Assembly: GCA_049366715.1 (NCBI GenBank)
Contig: JBMNCQ010000036.1
Span: 1-64,000 of the forward strand
Direction: 5' to 3'
Source of the DNA: JBMNCQ01 sp049366715
GTDB lineage: Bacteria > Bacillota > Peptococcia > Peptococcales > BICA1-8
Length of the DNA stretch: 64,000 nt
The notes below the pieces were generated by a model. That model was given only the letters and a program-made list of their open reading frames with translations. It did not search any database and was not told the origin of the DNA. Of the stretch, positions 50,775-60,156 are shown piece by piece. The stretch's first letter is position 1. Every line of letters begins with the position of its first letter. The translations under genes and the position numbers were made by a program.

Positions 50775-52783
50775 GATTTTGCCGTCTGCATTTCGGCAGG
50801 AATCTGGGCTTTTTCACTGCCTTTTTTCATTAAGTAAAAGACATATCCGACCATAGCCGCTACGGCAATCAGTCCTCCGATAAACCCATGGCCTAATGTG
50901 CCGGCAGTTAATAAAGTGCCAATCTGATATACGAGGAAAGCTAAAACATAACCCAGACCTAATTGGAAACCAATAGCCCCGAACAGCCACTTGGATGATT
51001 CCAGCTCGGAATTCATGGCTCCTATAGCCGCAAAGCAGGGAGGGGTAAAAAGGTTAAATACCAGATAAGATAATCCGGCTACTGCGGTTATACCAAACAC
51101 CGTACTCACTTCTGCACCGCTGCCGACAAGGGCCAATTCATCTACATCAATAAAATTTGTTATCCCAAAGCAAACAGCTAAGGTTCCGACTACGTTTTCT
51201 TTAGCGATAAAGCCTGTTACCGCCGCCGCCGCAAACTGCCAGAGACCAAAGCCCAAGGGGATAAATAATAATGCTAAGGGTGAGGCAATGCTTGCTAAAA
51301 TACTAGTCTCCGGGGCATTTTCCGCAACCACCTGGAAATTCCAATCAAATGTTTGCAGTATTTGTACTACGGCATTGCAAACCAGGATAATGGTACCTGC
51401 TTTAACAATGAAAGCTTTGGCTCTCATGAGCATGGATATGGTTGCCCTTTTGACACTTGGCCACCTGTATTCAGGAAGCTCCATGATGAAATAGGATTTG
51501 GAATAATCGCCCGTGATTTTTCTAATAATTAAGGCACCTATAATGATTACAAAAATTCCCAGGAAATACATTGAAGTTCCCACCCAGCTGTTATCGCCGA
51601 AGAAAACACCGGCGAAAAGAGCAATGATCGGCAGTTTGGCTCCGCAAGGCATAAATGTGGTCAGCATTGCTATGGAGCGTCTTTGTCTTTGGTTTTTAAT
51701 TGTTCTTGTCGCCATAATGCCGGGTATACCACAACCGGTACTCACAATCATCGGTATGATCGACCTGCCGGATAAGCCGACTTGTCTAAAGAATCTGTCC
51801 ATAATAACAGCTACACGAGCCATGTATCCGCTGTCTTCCAACAGTGCCAGGCAGAAAAACAACACCATAATCAACGGTAAAAATCCAATAACCGCACCGA
51901 CCCCGCCAATGATCCCGTCAAGAAGCAAAGCACCAAGAACAGGATTTACGTTTTCCCCCAGCAATGAAGCCACACCTTCGTACAATAAGTCGATCCAGCC
52001 CACAAAAGTGTCTGCGAACCAGGGGCCAAGCCAGGATTGGGAGATGGAAAATACCAGCCAGATCACCACAGCGAAAATGGGAAGGCCCAGCCATTTATGA
52101 GCGATTATCCTGTCGACCTGATCCTGTAAGGTCTGTTTCTCCGAGCTTACTTTTCTTTTTTCAACTTCGGCCACAATATCTTTTACGAATTGATAGCGAT
52201 TATTATCGGCTTCTGCAAATTCTTCTTTTGTTGCAGCCTTTTGGGCACCTTTAATGTTAGGAGGGACTTGTTTTTGCTTTGCTTTACCAACTGTTATTAC
52301 GGCATTCATCAGCTCAAACAAACCGTTATTGGTGGAGTTTGTTGCTATGGTTTCAATAACCGGGCACTTCAAGGCATCACTCAATGCCTGAACATCTATC
52401 ATGTTACCCTTTTTCTGTGTCAGGTCATTTTTATTTAGTGCAATAACGACAGGTATACCCAGCTCCAATAATTGGGTCGTAAAAAACAAGCTTCTGCTTA
52501 AATTTGTGGAGTCGACTATGTTAATAATGACATCAGGATTTTCGTTTTGGACGAAATCTTTGGTTATCGATTCTTCACTGGTGTATGGCGACATGGAGTA
52601 TGCTCCCGGCAAGTCCACCACAATCAGGTCTTCGTTTTGGGGGTTCAGTTTCTTTTTAACATCACCTTCCTTTTTTTCCACGGTAACCCCGGGCCAGTTT
52701 CCTACATGTTCAATTTTCCCCGTAATAGCGTTAAATAACGTTGTTTTTCCGCTATTCGGGTTTCCTGCTAATGCAATTTTCAT
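50771..52783 (-). CDS. feoB: Ferrous iron transport protein B
   Basis: A 670-residue Fe2+ transporter. The N-terminal GTPase has G1 GNPNSGKTT, G3 DLPGAYS and G4 NKND; the rest holds the FeoB membrane core with Gate regions and motifs such as GCGIPGIMATRTI and LTTFMPCGAKLPI (with Cys). Size is normal for the shorter FeoBs. It lies between feoA and a small Cys-rich partner. A palindromic site like that before feoA precedes it by about 20 bases. Confidence 0.96.
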   Translation of the reverse strand: MKIALAGNPNSGKTTLFNAITGKIEHVGNWPGVTVEKKEGDVKKKLNPQNEDLIVVDLPGAYSMSPYTSEESITKDFVQNENPDVIINIVDSTNLSRSLFFTTQLLELGIPVVIALNKNDLTQKKGNMIDVQALSDALKCPVIETIATNSTNNGLFELMNAVITVGKAKQKQVPPNIKGAQKAATKEEFAEADNNRYQFVKDIVAEVEKRKVSSEKQTLQDQVDRIIAHKWLGLPIFAVVIWLVFSISQSWLGPWFADTFVGWIDLLYEGVASLLGENVNPVLGALLLDGIIGGVGAVIGFLPLIMVLFFCLALLEDSGYMARVAVIMDRFFRQVGLSGRSIIPMIVSTGCGIPGIMATRTIKNQRQRRSIAMLTTFMPCGAKLPIIALFAGVFFGDNSWVGTSMYFLGIFVIIIGALIIRKITGDYSKSYFIMELPEYRWPSVKRATISMLMRAKAFIVKAGTIILVCNAVVQILQTFDWNFQVVAENAPETSILASIASPLALLFIPLGFGLWQFAAAAVTGFIAKENVVGTLAVCFGITNFIDVDELALVGSGAEVSTVFGITAVAGLSYLVFNLFTPPCFAAIGAMNSELESSKWLFGAIGFQLGLGYVLAFLVYQIGTLLTAGTLGHGFIGGLIAVAAMVGYVFYLMKKGSEKAQIPAEMQTAKS

Positions 52784-52801
52784 GAGCTACCTCCTTTTAA
52801 T

Positions 52802-52819
52802 AGTTAGTCTTGCCTAACT
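52802..52819. promoter_or_regulatory. Iron-box-like palindrome before feoB
   Basis: AGTTAGTCTTGCCTAACT, an 18-base dyad with 6-bp arms. It matches the site before feoA and resembles the DtxR/IdeR consensus TTAGGTTAG-CTAACCTAA. The likely regulator is the DtxR-family protein encoded at 53.3-53.7 kb. Confidence 0.7.
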
Positions 52820-52856
52820 TTAAACCTACACCTCCCTAATGTGATAATGCCATTAT

Positions 52857-53072
52857 CTATACAATAATAGCGTCTGCTAAATCCTCATCAATGCTGTATC
52901 TTGAATCCTTAATGTTAACGATAAGGTTAGATGCAAGCTTTGAAATAATCGTTACTTTCTCACCCGGATAACAACCCAGTGTAAACAAAAAGTCACGAAT
53001 ATCATCCTGTTCGGTTCTAATACAATTTACTGTATAAGGTGTATTTATTTTCCCTTTTGATAATGACATCAT
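52857..53072 (-). CDS. feoA: FeoA domain protein
   Basis: A 71-residue SH3-like FeoA protein that assists FeoB at the cytoplasmic face. It includes GCYPGEKVTIISKLASNLI and a typical C-terminal acidic end. First gene of feoA-feoB-small Cys protein. Starts after AGGGGAG. Confidence 0.88.
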   Translation of the reverse strand: MMSLSKGKINTPYTVNCIRTEQDDIRDFLFTLGCYPGEKVTIISKLASNLIVNIKDSRYSIDEDLADAIIV

Positions 53073-53088
53073 GTACAGCTCCCCTATA

Positions 53089-53131
53089 AGTTAGACTAGT
53101 CTAATTCATTAAAAGTTTACCACGCCTAACT
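53089..53131. promoter_or_regulatory. Two iron-box-like sites before feoA
   Basis: AGTTAGACTAGTCTAATT (53089-53106) is a near-perfect palindrome with core TTAGACTAGTCTAA. A degenerate copy, AGTTTACCACGCCTAACT, lies 8 bases beyond it (53114-53131). They share the arms of the feoB site, consistent with DtxR-type iron-dependent repression. Confidence 0.72.
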
Positions 53132-53171
53132 TTTTTTGTCAATATATAGATCCCAATAACCTTCATTTGAA

Positions 53172-53210
53172 TTCAGGGAGTTATCTTTCTAAAAATAACT
53201 CCCTGAATAA
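53172..53210. terminator. Hairpin between the DtxR-family gene and feoA
   Basis: TTCAGGGAGTTAT pairs with ATAACTCCCTGAA around a 10-base loop; no strong T-run. Possible terminator of the dtxR-type gene on the minus strand. Confidence 0.5.
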
Positions 53211-53294
53211 TTGATTAATCGGCCAGAAATAGGCAATTTTAATTATTGATATTTTGCAAATTCCCTAGATCACTGAATCGATCAACGCTGACTT

Positions 53295-53684
53295 TTATAA
53301 GTAATTTTTCCCCTTAAAATTAGCAAGGAATTCCTGCATGGCATAAATTGAAGCGCTGCTGATCACATGTTCGATTGCACAGGCGTCCTTATCGGCAACA
53401 GCGGTATCAATTTTTAAAACCTCTGTAAAAAATTTCTGAATAACTTGATGTTTTTGGGAAGTAAACCTAGCAAGTTTTAGTCCTGCGGGTGTGAGAAATA
53501 CCTCCTTGTATTTTTCATTGATGATAAGTCCTTTTTCGGCAAGGGTTGACATAGCACTATTTGTGCTTGCTTTTGTAACGCCTAATCGTTTGGCAATATC
53601 CGACACTCTCGCCCCCTTACCGTCCTGCGAAAGCTCGTATATTGCTTCCAGATAATTTTCCATGGTAAATGTCAGGTTATCCAT
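53295..53684 (-). CDS. DtxR-family metal-dependent regulator
   Basis: A 129-residue regulator: winged helix (TMENYLEAIYELSQDGKGAR, RLGVTKASTNSAMSTLAEK) and the metal-binding/dimer half (FFTEVLKIDTAVADKDACAI, EHVIS). There is no SH3 domain, as in MntR. It corepresses iron or manganese uptake genes when metal is bound. It lies beside feoA with compatible operators. I chose the ATG after GGAGGGAAAAGG; the frame extends 57 bases upstream. Confidence 0.9.
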   Translation of the reverse strand: MDNLTFTMENYLEAIYELSQDGKGARVSDIAKRLGVTKASTNSAMSTLAEKGLIINEKYKEVFLTPAGLKLARFTSQKHQVIQKFFTEVLKIDTAVADKDACAIEHVISSASIYAMQEFLANFKGKNYL

Positions 53685-54058
53685 CCTTTTCCCTCCATAA
53701 TGACGGCTGAAAAATGATAGGCCGCCTTTTTTTAGCTGCAAGCGGCGTCTGCCGCCGGCTGCATCAGGTGAAAGTTATACTATTCTAACAATATTATTAT
53801 ACCTTGTTGTCCGAATAAAATAAAGTAAGTATCGATTACCGGCAAATTAGGCGGATATATTTAGAACCTTGCATAGATAATCCGGAAGAAAAGGACATTT
53901 TACAGACAAAATATCCTCTGAAAAACGGCAAAAAAAACGTCCGTTTTTTGCATAACATTATGATTGTTACCCAAATACGCGACGAAATAATATCTAGAGC
54001 AATGAATAGTATAGCTTATTTATGATGAAAAAGAAATTCCTGCGGGTAAAGAGTCTCT
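53685..54058. other. Intergenic region between the DtxR gene and wrbA
   Basis: No gene supported. A hairpin at 53928-53951 (GCAAAAAACG with CGTTTTTTTTGC, minus strand) is a good terminator for wrbA. Confidence 0.55.
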
Positions 54059-54670
54059 TTATTTTTGACCTTTTTTGAGCCAGCCGGCTACTTCGACGGT
54101 GCGCTTGGCTTGATGGTATACGGCGTCTTTCACGTCTTCTATCATTTTGCCGTCTTATCCCTGGGTAACTGTAGTTCCATAAGGATTGCCCCCGGCTTTA
54201 AAAATAGAGGAATCGGTATAGCCGGGAGGAACGATGATCGCTCCCCAATGCATCATGGAGGTATATAACGCTTTGATAGTGGCTTCCTGACCACCGTGCG
54301 GGTTCTGGGCCGAGGACATAGCACTGACAACCTTATTCAGCAATTTTCCTTGTGCCCACATCCTCCCTTGAAGGTCAATAAATTGTTTCATTTGGGAGGG
54401 GAGGTTTCCAAAGCGCGTCGGAGCACTGAAAATAATGGCATCTGCCCATTCAAGATCATCTGAGCCGGCTTCTTTAATATCTTCCGTAGCTTCCGCATTG
54501 GCCTTCCAGGCCGGATTAGCGTTGACAGCCGTTTCCGGCGCCAGTTCGCGTACCTTAAGAAGACGCACTTCTGCTCCGGTATTCTGCCCGGCTTCAGCGG
54601 CCCACCGGGCCATTTGGTAGTTGATACCTGTCATGCTGTAGTAAATTACTGCTAATTTAACTTTATCCAT
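54059..54670 (-). pseudogene. wrbA: wrbA-like NAD(P)H:quinone oxidoreductase, interrupted by a stop codon
   Basis: A flavodoxin-fold protein like WrbA, which reduces quinones with NAD(P)H: IYYSMTGINYQMARWA (FMN phosphate loop), PTRFGNLPSQMKQFID and SSAQNPHGGQEATI. The frame stops at TAA (54155-54157) after GTTVTQG, 171 residues. The same frame then continues DGKMIEDVKDAVYHQAKRTV to AGWLKKGQK and TAA, which is the usual WrbA C-terminal helix. So it is a 203-codon gene with an in-frame nonsense codon. The short product may still fold. Starts after AAAGGAG. Confidence 0.8.
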
Positions 54671-55100
54671 GTTTATTCTCCTTTCCTTTTCTGCTATCTG
54701 AGCTAAGGTGATTAAAACGGCTTAGATATAGCGGATAGTTTATGATTCTCGGATTAACTTTATACTATTATTTACCGTGATTAGAGCCGACTTAAACATT
54801 ATTTGCAGGCAATTTCCAGTTATGATAACCAGAAGAATACAAATATAATGTGGTTATACGAATACGAATATGGATAAAATACCTGAAAGCTTATATCGGG
54901 AGAATTGGAAAATACTAAAAGTCGATTTGCTTTTCTGATATGTTCCCGGTTCCAGTACCGGATACATTTTGCTTAACCGTTAGCAGCCGGCCTGCAGGGA
55001 ATATCTGGTACTAATTGAAACTTCCGGAGTTATAAAGCTTCTTCTTCGGGTATAGGATATGAGGCATCCATAATATAGTGTCAAAAAGGTGTGTAATCGT
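54671..55100. other. Intergenic region between wrbA and ligD
   Basis: Divergent promoter region with no ORF of note. AAAAAGG lies shortly before the ligD start. I saw no repeat or RNA element. Confidence 0.4.
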
Positions 55101-57560
55101 ATGATTAAAAAGTTGGACAAATACAATAAAAAAAGGAATTTTGCGAAGACCGGGGAACCTGAAGGAAAAACGGGAAACTCCGGAGTATCTCTGAGGTTTG
55201 TTGTCCAGCATCATATAGCCCGCAGAGATCACTTCGACCTGCGTTTGGAATGGGAAGGAACTCTTTTAAGCTGGGCGGTGCCGAAGGGTCCTTCCTATGA
55301 TACCCGTGCAAAGAGGCTCGCCGTACAAGTGGAAGAGCATCCTTTGGAATATCGCAACTTTGAGGGGCTTATTCCCAAGGGGGAGTATGGCGGCGGGGCA
55401 GTTATGCTCTGGGATGAAGGTTTCTGGGAACCCCAGGTGGAAGTAGATGAAGGGCTCAGCCGGGGGTCTCTTAAGTTTGTTCTGCAAGGAAGAAGATTAA
55501 AGGGAAAATGGGCTTTAATCCGGATGAAAGCGAAAGCGGGTGAGGCTGAGAATAACTGGCTTTTACTCAAGGAAAGAGATGATTATGCCCAAACTGTCGA
55601 CGGGATTTCCCAGTTTACCACGAGCATCAGAACCGGACGCACTATGACGGAAATTGAAGAGGGTGCGGGTGAAAAAATCACCAGGAATCCCTTTACTAAG
55701 ACCGGTGTGCAGCTTGCTATACTTGTCAGTGCAATTCCTGCGGGGGAAGACTGGCTGTTTGAGCTGAAATATGACGGCTACAGGATTCTTGCTTATCTGG
55801 AAGGCAATGATGTTCGGCTCATAACCAGAAACGGCCATGACTATACAAATCGGTTTCAAGATATCGCATATTCTCTTCTGGACTTAGCCGGCGGAAGGGC
55901 GATGGTTCTGGATGGCGAAATGGTAATCACGGATACGGAGGGCAGGACAGATTTTCAGGCACTGCAAAACTATCTGAGAAATCCCAAGGATCAAAACCTT
56001 ACCTATATCATCTTTGATCTGCTGGCATTGGATGGAGAAGACTTAAGAGGATACCGCCTGCTGGAAAGAAAAGCAACCCTTAAAGCTCTGATGAAAGATG
56101 CACCTAAAAATCTTTATTATAGTAAACATATTAAAGGAGACGGCAAGCAAAGTTTTCAGGCAGCTTGTGAAGCAGATTTAGAAGGGATAGTGGGGAAAAA
56201 AGCTGATTCCGTATATAGCGGCAAAAGAAACGGCGATTGGATCAAGCTAAAATGTGATACAAGACAGGAATTCGTCATCGGAGGATATACCCTCTCAGAT
56301 AAAAAAACGAGTGGGGTAAGCTCTCTTCTGCTTGGCCTTTATGAAGAAAAGGATTTGATCTATACCGGACGTGCCGGAACGGGCTTGACCGTACGCAGCA
56401 TGAAAGAGCTGGAGAAAGAATTTGCAAGTATCAAGACGGAGAGGACTCCTTTCAAACGGGCACCGGAGCCTAGAAAGAATGAAAAAATCATCTGGCTTGA
56501 ACCTGTATTGGTTGCGGAAATCAAATTCGCCGCATGGACGGAAGATAATCTGTTAAGACAAGCCAGCTTCAAGGGCTTGCGGGTGGATAAGGATCCCAGG
56601 GATATCAGAATAGAAAATGAGGGTGCCGGAATATTTCCAAATGAAAAATCAACGAAGGGATTATCCGGCAAAGATAGGGGAAGGCCAATGAAAGCAAAGA
56701 GTGAGAGTGTCATCATTAATGGAATAAAGATCACCAGTCCGGACAAGGTAATTTTTGCCGATCTTGAAATTACAAAAAAAGATGTGGCCCGGTATTATGC
56801 AAAGGTGGCGGAGCGGATGCTGCCGTATATCCGTCACAGAATCCTTAGTATTGTGCGCTGTCCTAAAGGAGTATCCCAGGCTTGTTTTTACAAAAAACAT
56901 CCCGGTCCGGATAACAAAGGAATTGTCCCCGTGCCGGTCTTGAGCAATAGCGGAGCAACAGAAGACTATTTCTATATCGAGAATGCTTCCGGGCTGATAT
57001 CGGAAGCGCAGATGGGTACACTGGAATTTCATACCTGGGGCAGCCGTACGGGAGATCTGGAAAAGCCTGATATAATGGTATTTGATTTGGATCCGGATGA
57101 GGGGATGGACCTGGAAACGGTACGCTTGGGGGTCAAGGATCTCAAGAGTGTCCTTGATCAGCTTTCTCTTAATTCTTATCTCAAGACCAGCGGGGGCAAA
57201 GGGTATCATGTAGTTGTACCATTCAAACCATCCGCGGACTGGCCTACGTTTCATGATTTCGCCAGGAATATTGCCGAATTTATGGAAAAAAAGTGGCCTG
57301 ATCGTTATACCAGTAATGTAAGAAAGATTAAGCGGAAAAATAAGATTTTCATCGATTGGATTCGAAACGGCAGAGGTGCTACAAGTATTGCCCCCTATTC
57401 TCTAAGAGCAAGAAAAGGCGCCCCGGTGTCTATGCCAATTGCCTGGAAAGAACTGGACACGGTGGCTCCCTCCGGCGTCAATATGGCCGATGCTCTGATG
57501 AGAATTGACGGACACGATCCATGGCAAGATTTTTTTCAGACCGGTCAACGGCTTAAATAA
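55101..57560 (+). CDS. ligD: ATP-dependent DNA ligase D (three-domain NHEJ enzyme)
   Basis: An 819-residue multidomain repair enzyme for non-homologous end joining. Order: 3'-phosphoesterase (about 25-150; FVVQHHIARRDHFDLRLEW), ATP-dependent ligase (about 200-510; nucleotidyl Lys223 in LFELKYDGYR), and primase/polymerase (about 540-819; MVFDLDPDEGMDLE metal site). This PE-LIG-POL order differs from the LIG-first or POL-first order of some actinobacterial forms. No Ku gene lies in the window. LigD suits a spore-former that repairs breaks at germination. I chose the ATG after AAAAAGG; GTG 12 bases earlier is possible. Confidence 0.93.
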   Translation: MIKKLDKYNKKRNFAKTGEPEGKTGNSGVSLRFVVQHHIARRDHFDLRLEWEGTLLSWAVPKGPSYDTRAKRLAVQVEEHPLEYRNFEGLIPKGEYGGGAVMLWDEGFWEPQVEVDEGLSRGSLKFVLQGRRLKGKWALIRMKAKAGEAENNWLLLKERDDYAQTVDGISQFTTSIRTGRTMTEIEEGAGEKITRNPFTKTGVQLAILVSAIPAGEDWLFELKYDGYRILAYLEGNDVRLITRNGHDYTNRFQDIAYSLLDLAGGRAMVLDGEMVITDTEGRTDFQALQNYLRNPKDQNLTYIIFDLLALDGEDLRGYRLLERKATLKALMKDAPKNLYYSKHIKGDGKQSFQAACEADLEGIVGKKADSVYSGKRNGDWIKLKCDTRQEFVIGGYTLSDKKTSGVSSLLLGLYEEKDLIYTGRAGTGLTVRSMKELEKEFASIKTERTPFKRAPEPRKNEKIIWLEPVLVAEIKFAAWTEDNLLRQASFKGLRVDKDPRDIRIENEGAGIFPNEKSTKGLSGKDRGRPMKAKSESVIINGIKITSPDKVIFADLEITKKDVARYYAKVAERMLPYIRHRILSIVRCPKGVSQACFYKKHPGPDNKGIVPVPVLSNSGATEDYFYIENASGLISEAQMGTLEFHTWGSRTGDLEKPDIMVFDLDPDEGMDLETVRLGVKDLKSVLDQLSLNSYLKTSGGKGYHVVVPFKPSADWPTFHDFARNIAEFMEKKWPDRYTSNVRKIKRKNKIFIDWIRNGRGATSIAPYSLRARKGAPVSMPIAWKELDTVAPSGVNMADALMRIDGHDPWQDFFQTGQRLK

Positions 57561-58000
57561 GATTAGCTTAGAAATCACTTTTTCCCTTCGCATAAATTAA
57601 GTGAGACTTAAAGCAGATTGAAAATGTAAATAATGTGCGGAAATCGCAAATAAGCACAATTAAGTTTTTAAGAATCCAGTCTACATGATCTTTTTGTTAA
57701 GGAAATGTTTTAAAAACAAATCTTATATAATGCTGAAAATCATTGTCCGGAGGATGTTGAAGTATCCTCCGGACATTATATTAATATGCTAATTCATATA
57801 AATAATGAAGAAGTTATTAAAATTTTTTTGTAAATATTACAAAAAAAATTTAATAATAAGAAGGAAAAATTTAGCTAAATAGATAATCTATAAATTAAGT
57901 TATGCTGCGGATAAATCTAGGCGATGTATTGTTGAATGTATTATCTATAATACTTACTATAATGACGGAAAACGAAATTGACCCAAGGAGGGAATTAAAG
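57561..58000. other. Intergenic region after ligD
   Basis: AT-rich. A perfect 12-bp inverted repeat (TGTCCGGAGGAT and complement, 57744-57775) without a T-run is the only clear structure; it may be a terminator or an operator. The region ends with AAGGAGGG for the next gene. Confidence 0.5.
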
Positions 58001-58669
58001 ATGAGTGAAGAGGTTCATCCAAAGCTGAGAGAATTTATGCCGGTAGCGAAAAGTATTGCCGCGACATTTGGAAATATGTGTGAGGTAGTAATTCATGATT
58101 TTAAGTATCCTGAAAAATCGTTAGTATATATTTTCGGAAAGCTTACAGGACGTAAATTGGGAGCACCTATAACAAACCTTGTGTTAGAAACCTTAAGAAA
58201 AAATGGAGACAAATCATCAAATCTCATTGGGTATCAAACATCTACAAAGGATGGAAAGATTTTAAAGTCTTCTACTATCTTTATACGGGATGAAACAGAC
58301 AAGATAATTGGATGTATGTGCATAAATTTTAATCTGACTGAATTATTAACTTGTCAACAAATTTTAGATAATTTTACAAAAATGGTTAGTGTTGATGAAA
58401 ATATAGGCAGCAGTGAAGAATTTTATGGAGATGTAAATGAAGTATTAAATTCAATTATTAAAAATGTAATAGCGGACTATCCAACGCCTCAACAACTTAT
58501 GACAAAAGAGGATAAATTAAACATTGTAAAAAGGTTAGATGGTAAAGGCGTATTTTTGGTTAAGGGCGCCGTTGACCAAGTTGCTAAAGTCTTAGGCGTT
58601 TCCCGCTATACTATCTATAATTATTTAGAAGAAGCAAGGTCAAAACCAGTTTCAGCAAGCGCTTTTTAG
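58001..58669 (+). CDS. YheO-like PAS/HTH transcriptional regulator (DauR type)
   Basis: A 222-residue regulator of the YheO-like family: an N-terminal PAS-like domain (FMPVAKSIAATFGNMCEVVI, SSTIFIRDETDKIIGCMCIN) and a C-terminal HTH (LNIVKRLDGKGVFLVKGAVD, VAKVLGVSRYTIYNYLEEA). Related DauR controls D-amino acid use next to ridA. Here ridA follows by 43 bases, supporting regulation of amino-acid or imine metabolism. I chose the ATG after AAGGAGGG; the frame opens 99 bases upstream. Confidence 0.87.
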   Translation: MSEEVHPKLREFMPVAKSIAATFGNMCEVVIHDFKYPEKSLVYIFGKLTGRKLGAPITNLVLETLRKNGDKSSNLIGYQTSTKDGKILKSSTIFIRDETDKIIGCMCINFNLTELLTCQQILDNFTKMVSVDENIGSSEEFYGDVNEVLNSIIKNVIADYPTPQQLMTKEDKLNIVKRLDGKGVFLVKGAVDQVAKVLGVSRYTIYNYLEEARSKPVSASAF

Positions 58670-58712
58670 TAAATAACTAATTAAATAATCAATTAAAGGG
58701 AGAGGTTTTAAA

Positions 58713-59096
58713 ATGGAAAAGCAAATAATTAATACCAAGAAGGCACCCAAAGCCATAGGGCCATATTCACAAGGCGTTAAGATCGGGGATTTTCTCTTTG
58801 TATCAGGGCAGTTACCAATAAACCCTGCTAATGGTGAATTATTGACTAATAATATTCAAGAGGAAACAAAACAATCCCTGGAGAATTTAAAGGCAATAGT
58901 AGAGGAGGCAGGAGTAAGTTTTAGCAATATTGTTAAGACCACAATTTTTATTAAAGATATGAATCAATTTAGCTTAATAAACGAAATTTACGCTCAATAT
59001 TTTCCTGGTAATCCTCCTGCGAGATCCTGTGTTGAAGTAGCGCGATTACCTAAAGATGCAAATATTGAAATTGAAGCTGTCGTCTATATCGGGTGA
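58713..59096 (+). CDS. ridA: RidA-family enamine/imine deaminase
   Basis: A 127-residue RidA (YjgF/YER057c/UK114) protein, a trimer that hydrolyses reactive 2-aminoacrylate-type enamines made by PLP enzymes. It has APKAIGPYSQGVKIGDFLFV, the active-site Arg in PARSCVEVARLPKDANIEIE, and normal length. It would protect PLP enzymes; the threonine dehydratase in this window is one possible source. It forms a likely operon with the upstream YheO-like regulator. Starts after AAGGGAGAGG. Confidence 0.95.
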   Translation: MEKQIINTKKAPKAIGPYSQGVKIGDFLFVSGQLPINPANGELLTNNIQEETKQSLENLKAIVEEAGVSFSNIVKTTIFIKDMNQFSLINEIYAQYFPGNPPARSCVEVARLPKDANIEIEAVVYIG

Positions 59097-59328
59097 GTAT
59101 AAAATTAGCAGGACTTATGGAGTTTGAAGATCAGCCCCATAGGGTAACCTATTTAATTTTCAGTTAATCACTTTATTACAGACAGATAAAATGTAAAACA
59201 TTGCAAAATATATAAATTTTATACATGAAGAAATATGCACCACACCAAAGTGTTGTGGTTAATCCTCTTTATAACATAAAGAAAGTTCTAGCGTAGAATC
59301 TCCCGGTTTTGCAGGGTAAGTAGAAGTA

Positions 59329-59360
59329 ACCGACATCGTTTTTACGGTGTCGGTTTTATT
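59329..59360 (+). terminator. Terminator-like hairpin after ridA
   Basis: ACCGACATCGT / ACGGTGTCGGT (one T-G pair) with a 4-base loop, followed by TTTATT. It stands 230 bases after ridA and just before an IS-like end. Confidence 0.7.
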
Positions 59361-59364
59361 GTAT

Positions 59365-59540
59365 AGCGAAAACCACCTGCTCTGCAGGTGGTTCCAAAGA
59401 GTTTTAGCTATGAGTAGAAAAAACTACCTCCATTTGTTAGAATAGTGCAGGTTTCGCCAGCTGCACAAAAACATTGGAGGCAGAATTTTAAATTGGATAC
59501 CGAAAGTCTGCCACACACGCAATGGAATTGTAAAGTATGA
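59365..59540 (+). mobile_element. IS200/IS605-like remnant with a truncated tnpA start
   Basis: A 10-bp hairpin with 3-base loop (AACCACCTGC / GCAGGTGGTT, 59371-59393) is typical of the end structures of this family. After TTGGAGG, a TTG start (59493) opens LDTESLPHTQWNCK, like the beginning of a Y1 transposase (usually continuing KYHIVFAPKYRR), and stops after 15 codons. Only this left part remains. Confidence 0.55.
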
Positions 59541-59715
59541 GTAAGGTTCAAGAATTTTAAATAAAATGCGGAGGCGGGATGAGGAAGAATGTAACCACCC
59601 AAAGCGTTCTTTTTTATGTACGTTTATAAAAGCAAAAATAAAAAAACAGATTACATGTTGCCCAAATGCATATTGTGTACGCTGTGTACATAATTATATA
59701 ATGGGAGGTGAGAGC

Positions 59716-60156
59716 ATGATCCTTAAAAAAGAGGATGTGATTATGCAGGAAGTAATTAATGCTACAGATGTCAGAAAAAACTGGGGCAATTTTATTGACC
59801 ATGTTGTGCGTTTTAAGCCTTTTCTCGTGAAACGCAATAGAGACTATATTGCAGCTATATCTCTCGAGCATTTGGAGACTGTATTAACACCGTATAAGTT
59901 CCCCCTTAAATACGAAAAAGAAGCTGACGGCAGTTTCAGCGGTTTCTTGAAAGAACTGGACCTTGTAATTAACGCTGCGAGTTTGGATGCGTTAAAAACA
60001 GAGATGGCCAAAGAACTTACTGCATATGCGCAAGAATATATGGATGAGTTCCAAGAATATTATGGGTCTTCTAATAGAAAGCCTCATTTCCCTTTTATTC
60101 TGCGGGTTTTGATTCAGAAGAATGAGGATGCAGTAAGAGGTTTGCTTGATGCCTAG
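59716..60156 (+). CDS. Antitoxin-like protein (Phd/YefM N-terminus, HicB-like C-terminus)
   Basis: A 146-residue protein. Residues about 10-55 (MQEVINATDVRKNWGNFIDH, FLVKRNRDYIAAIS) resemble a Phd/YefM antitoxin DNA-binding part, and about 60-110 (YEKEADGSFSGFLKELDLVI, a HicB-like strand-helix pattern) a HicB-type part. It would bind DNA and block a toxin. The following toxin frame overlaps its stop codon but is broken. I chose the ATG after GGGAGGTGA; the frame opens 150 bases upstream inside the IS remnant. Confidence 0.7.
   Translation: MILKKEDVIMQEVINATDVRKNWGNFIDHVVRFKPFLVKRNRDYIAAISLEHLETVLTPYKFPLKYEKEADGSFSGFLKELDLVINAASLDALKTEMAKELTAYAQEYMDEFQEYYGSSNRKPHFPFILRVLIQKNEDAVRGLLDA

Noticed and set aside
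51513..52100. Plus-strand ORF of 195 codons opposite feoB
   Set aside because: Shadow of feoB; composition is typical of antisense reading of a membrane-protein gene.
56661..57254. Minus-strand ORF of 197 codons opposite ligD
   Set aside because: Shadow of the LigD polymerase domain without start signals.
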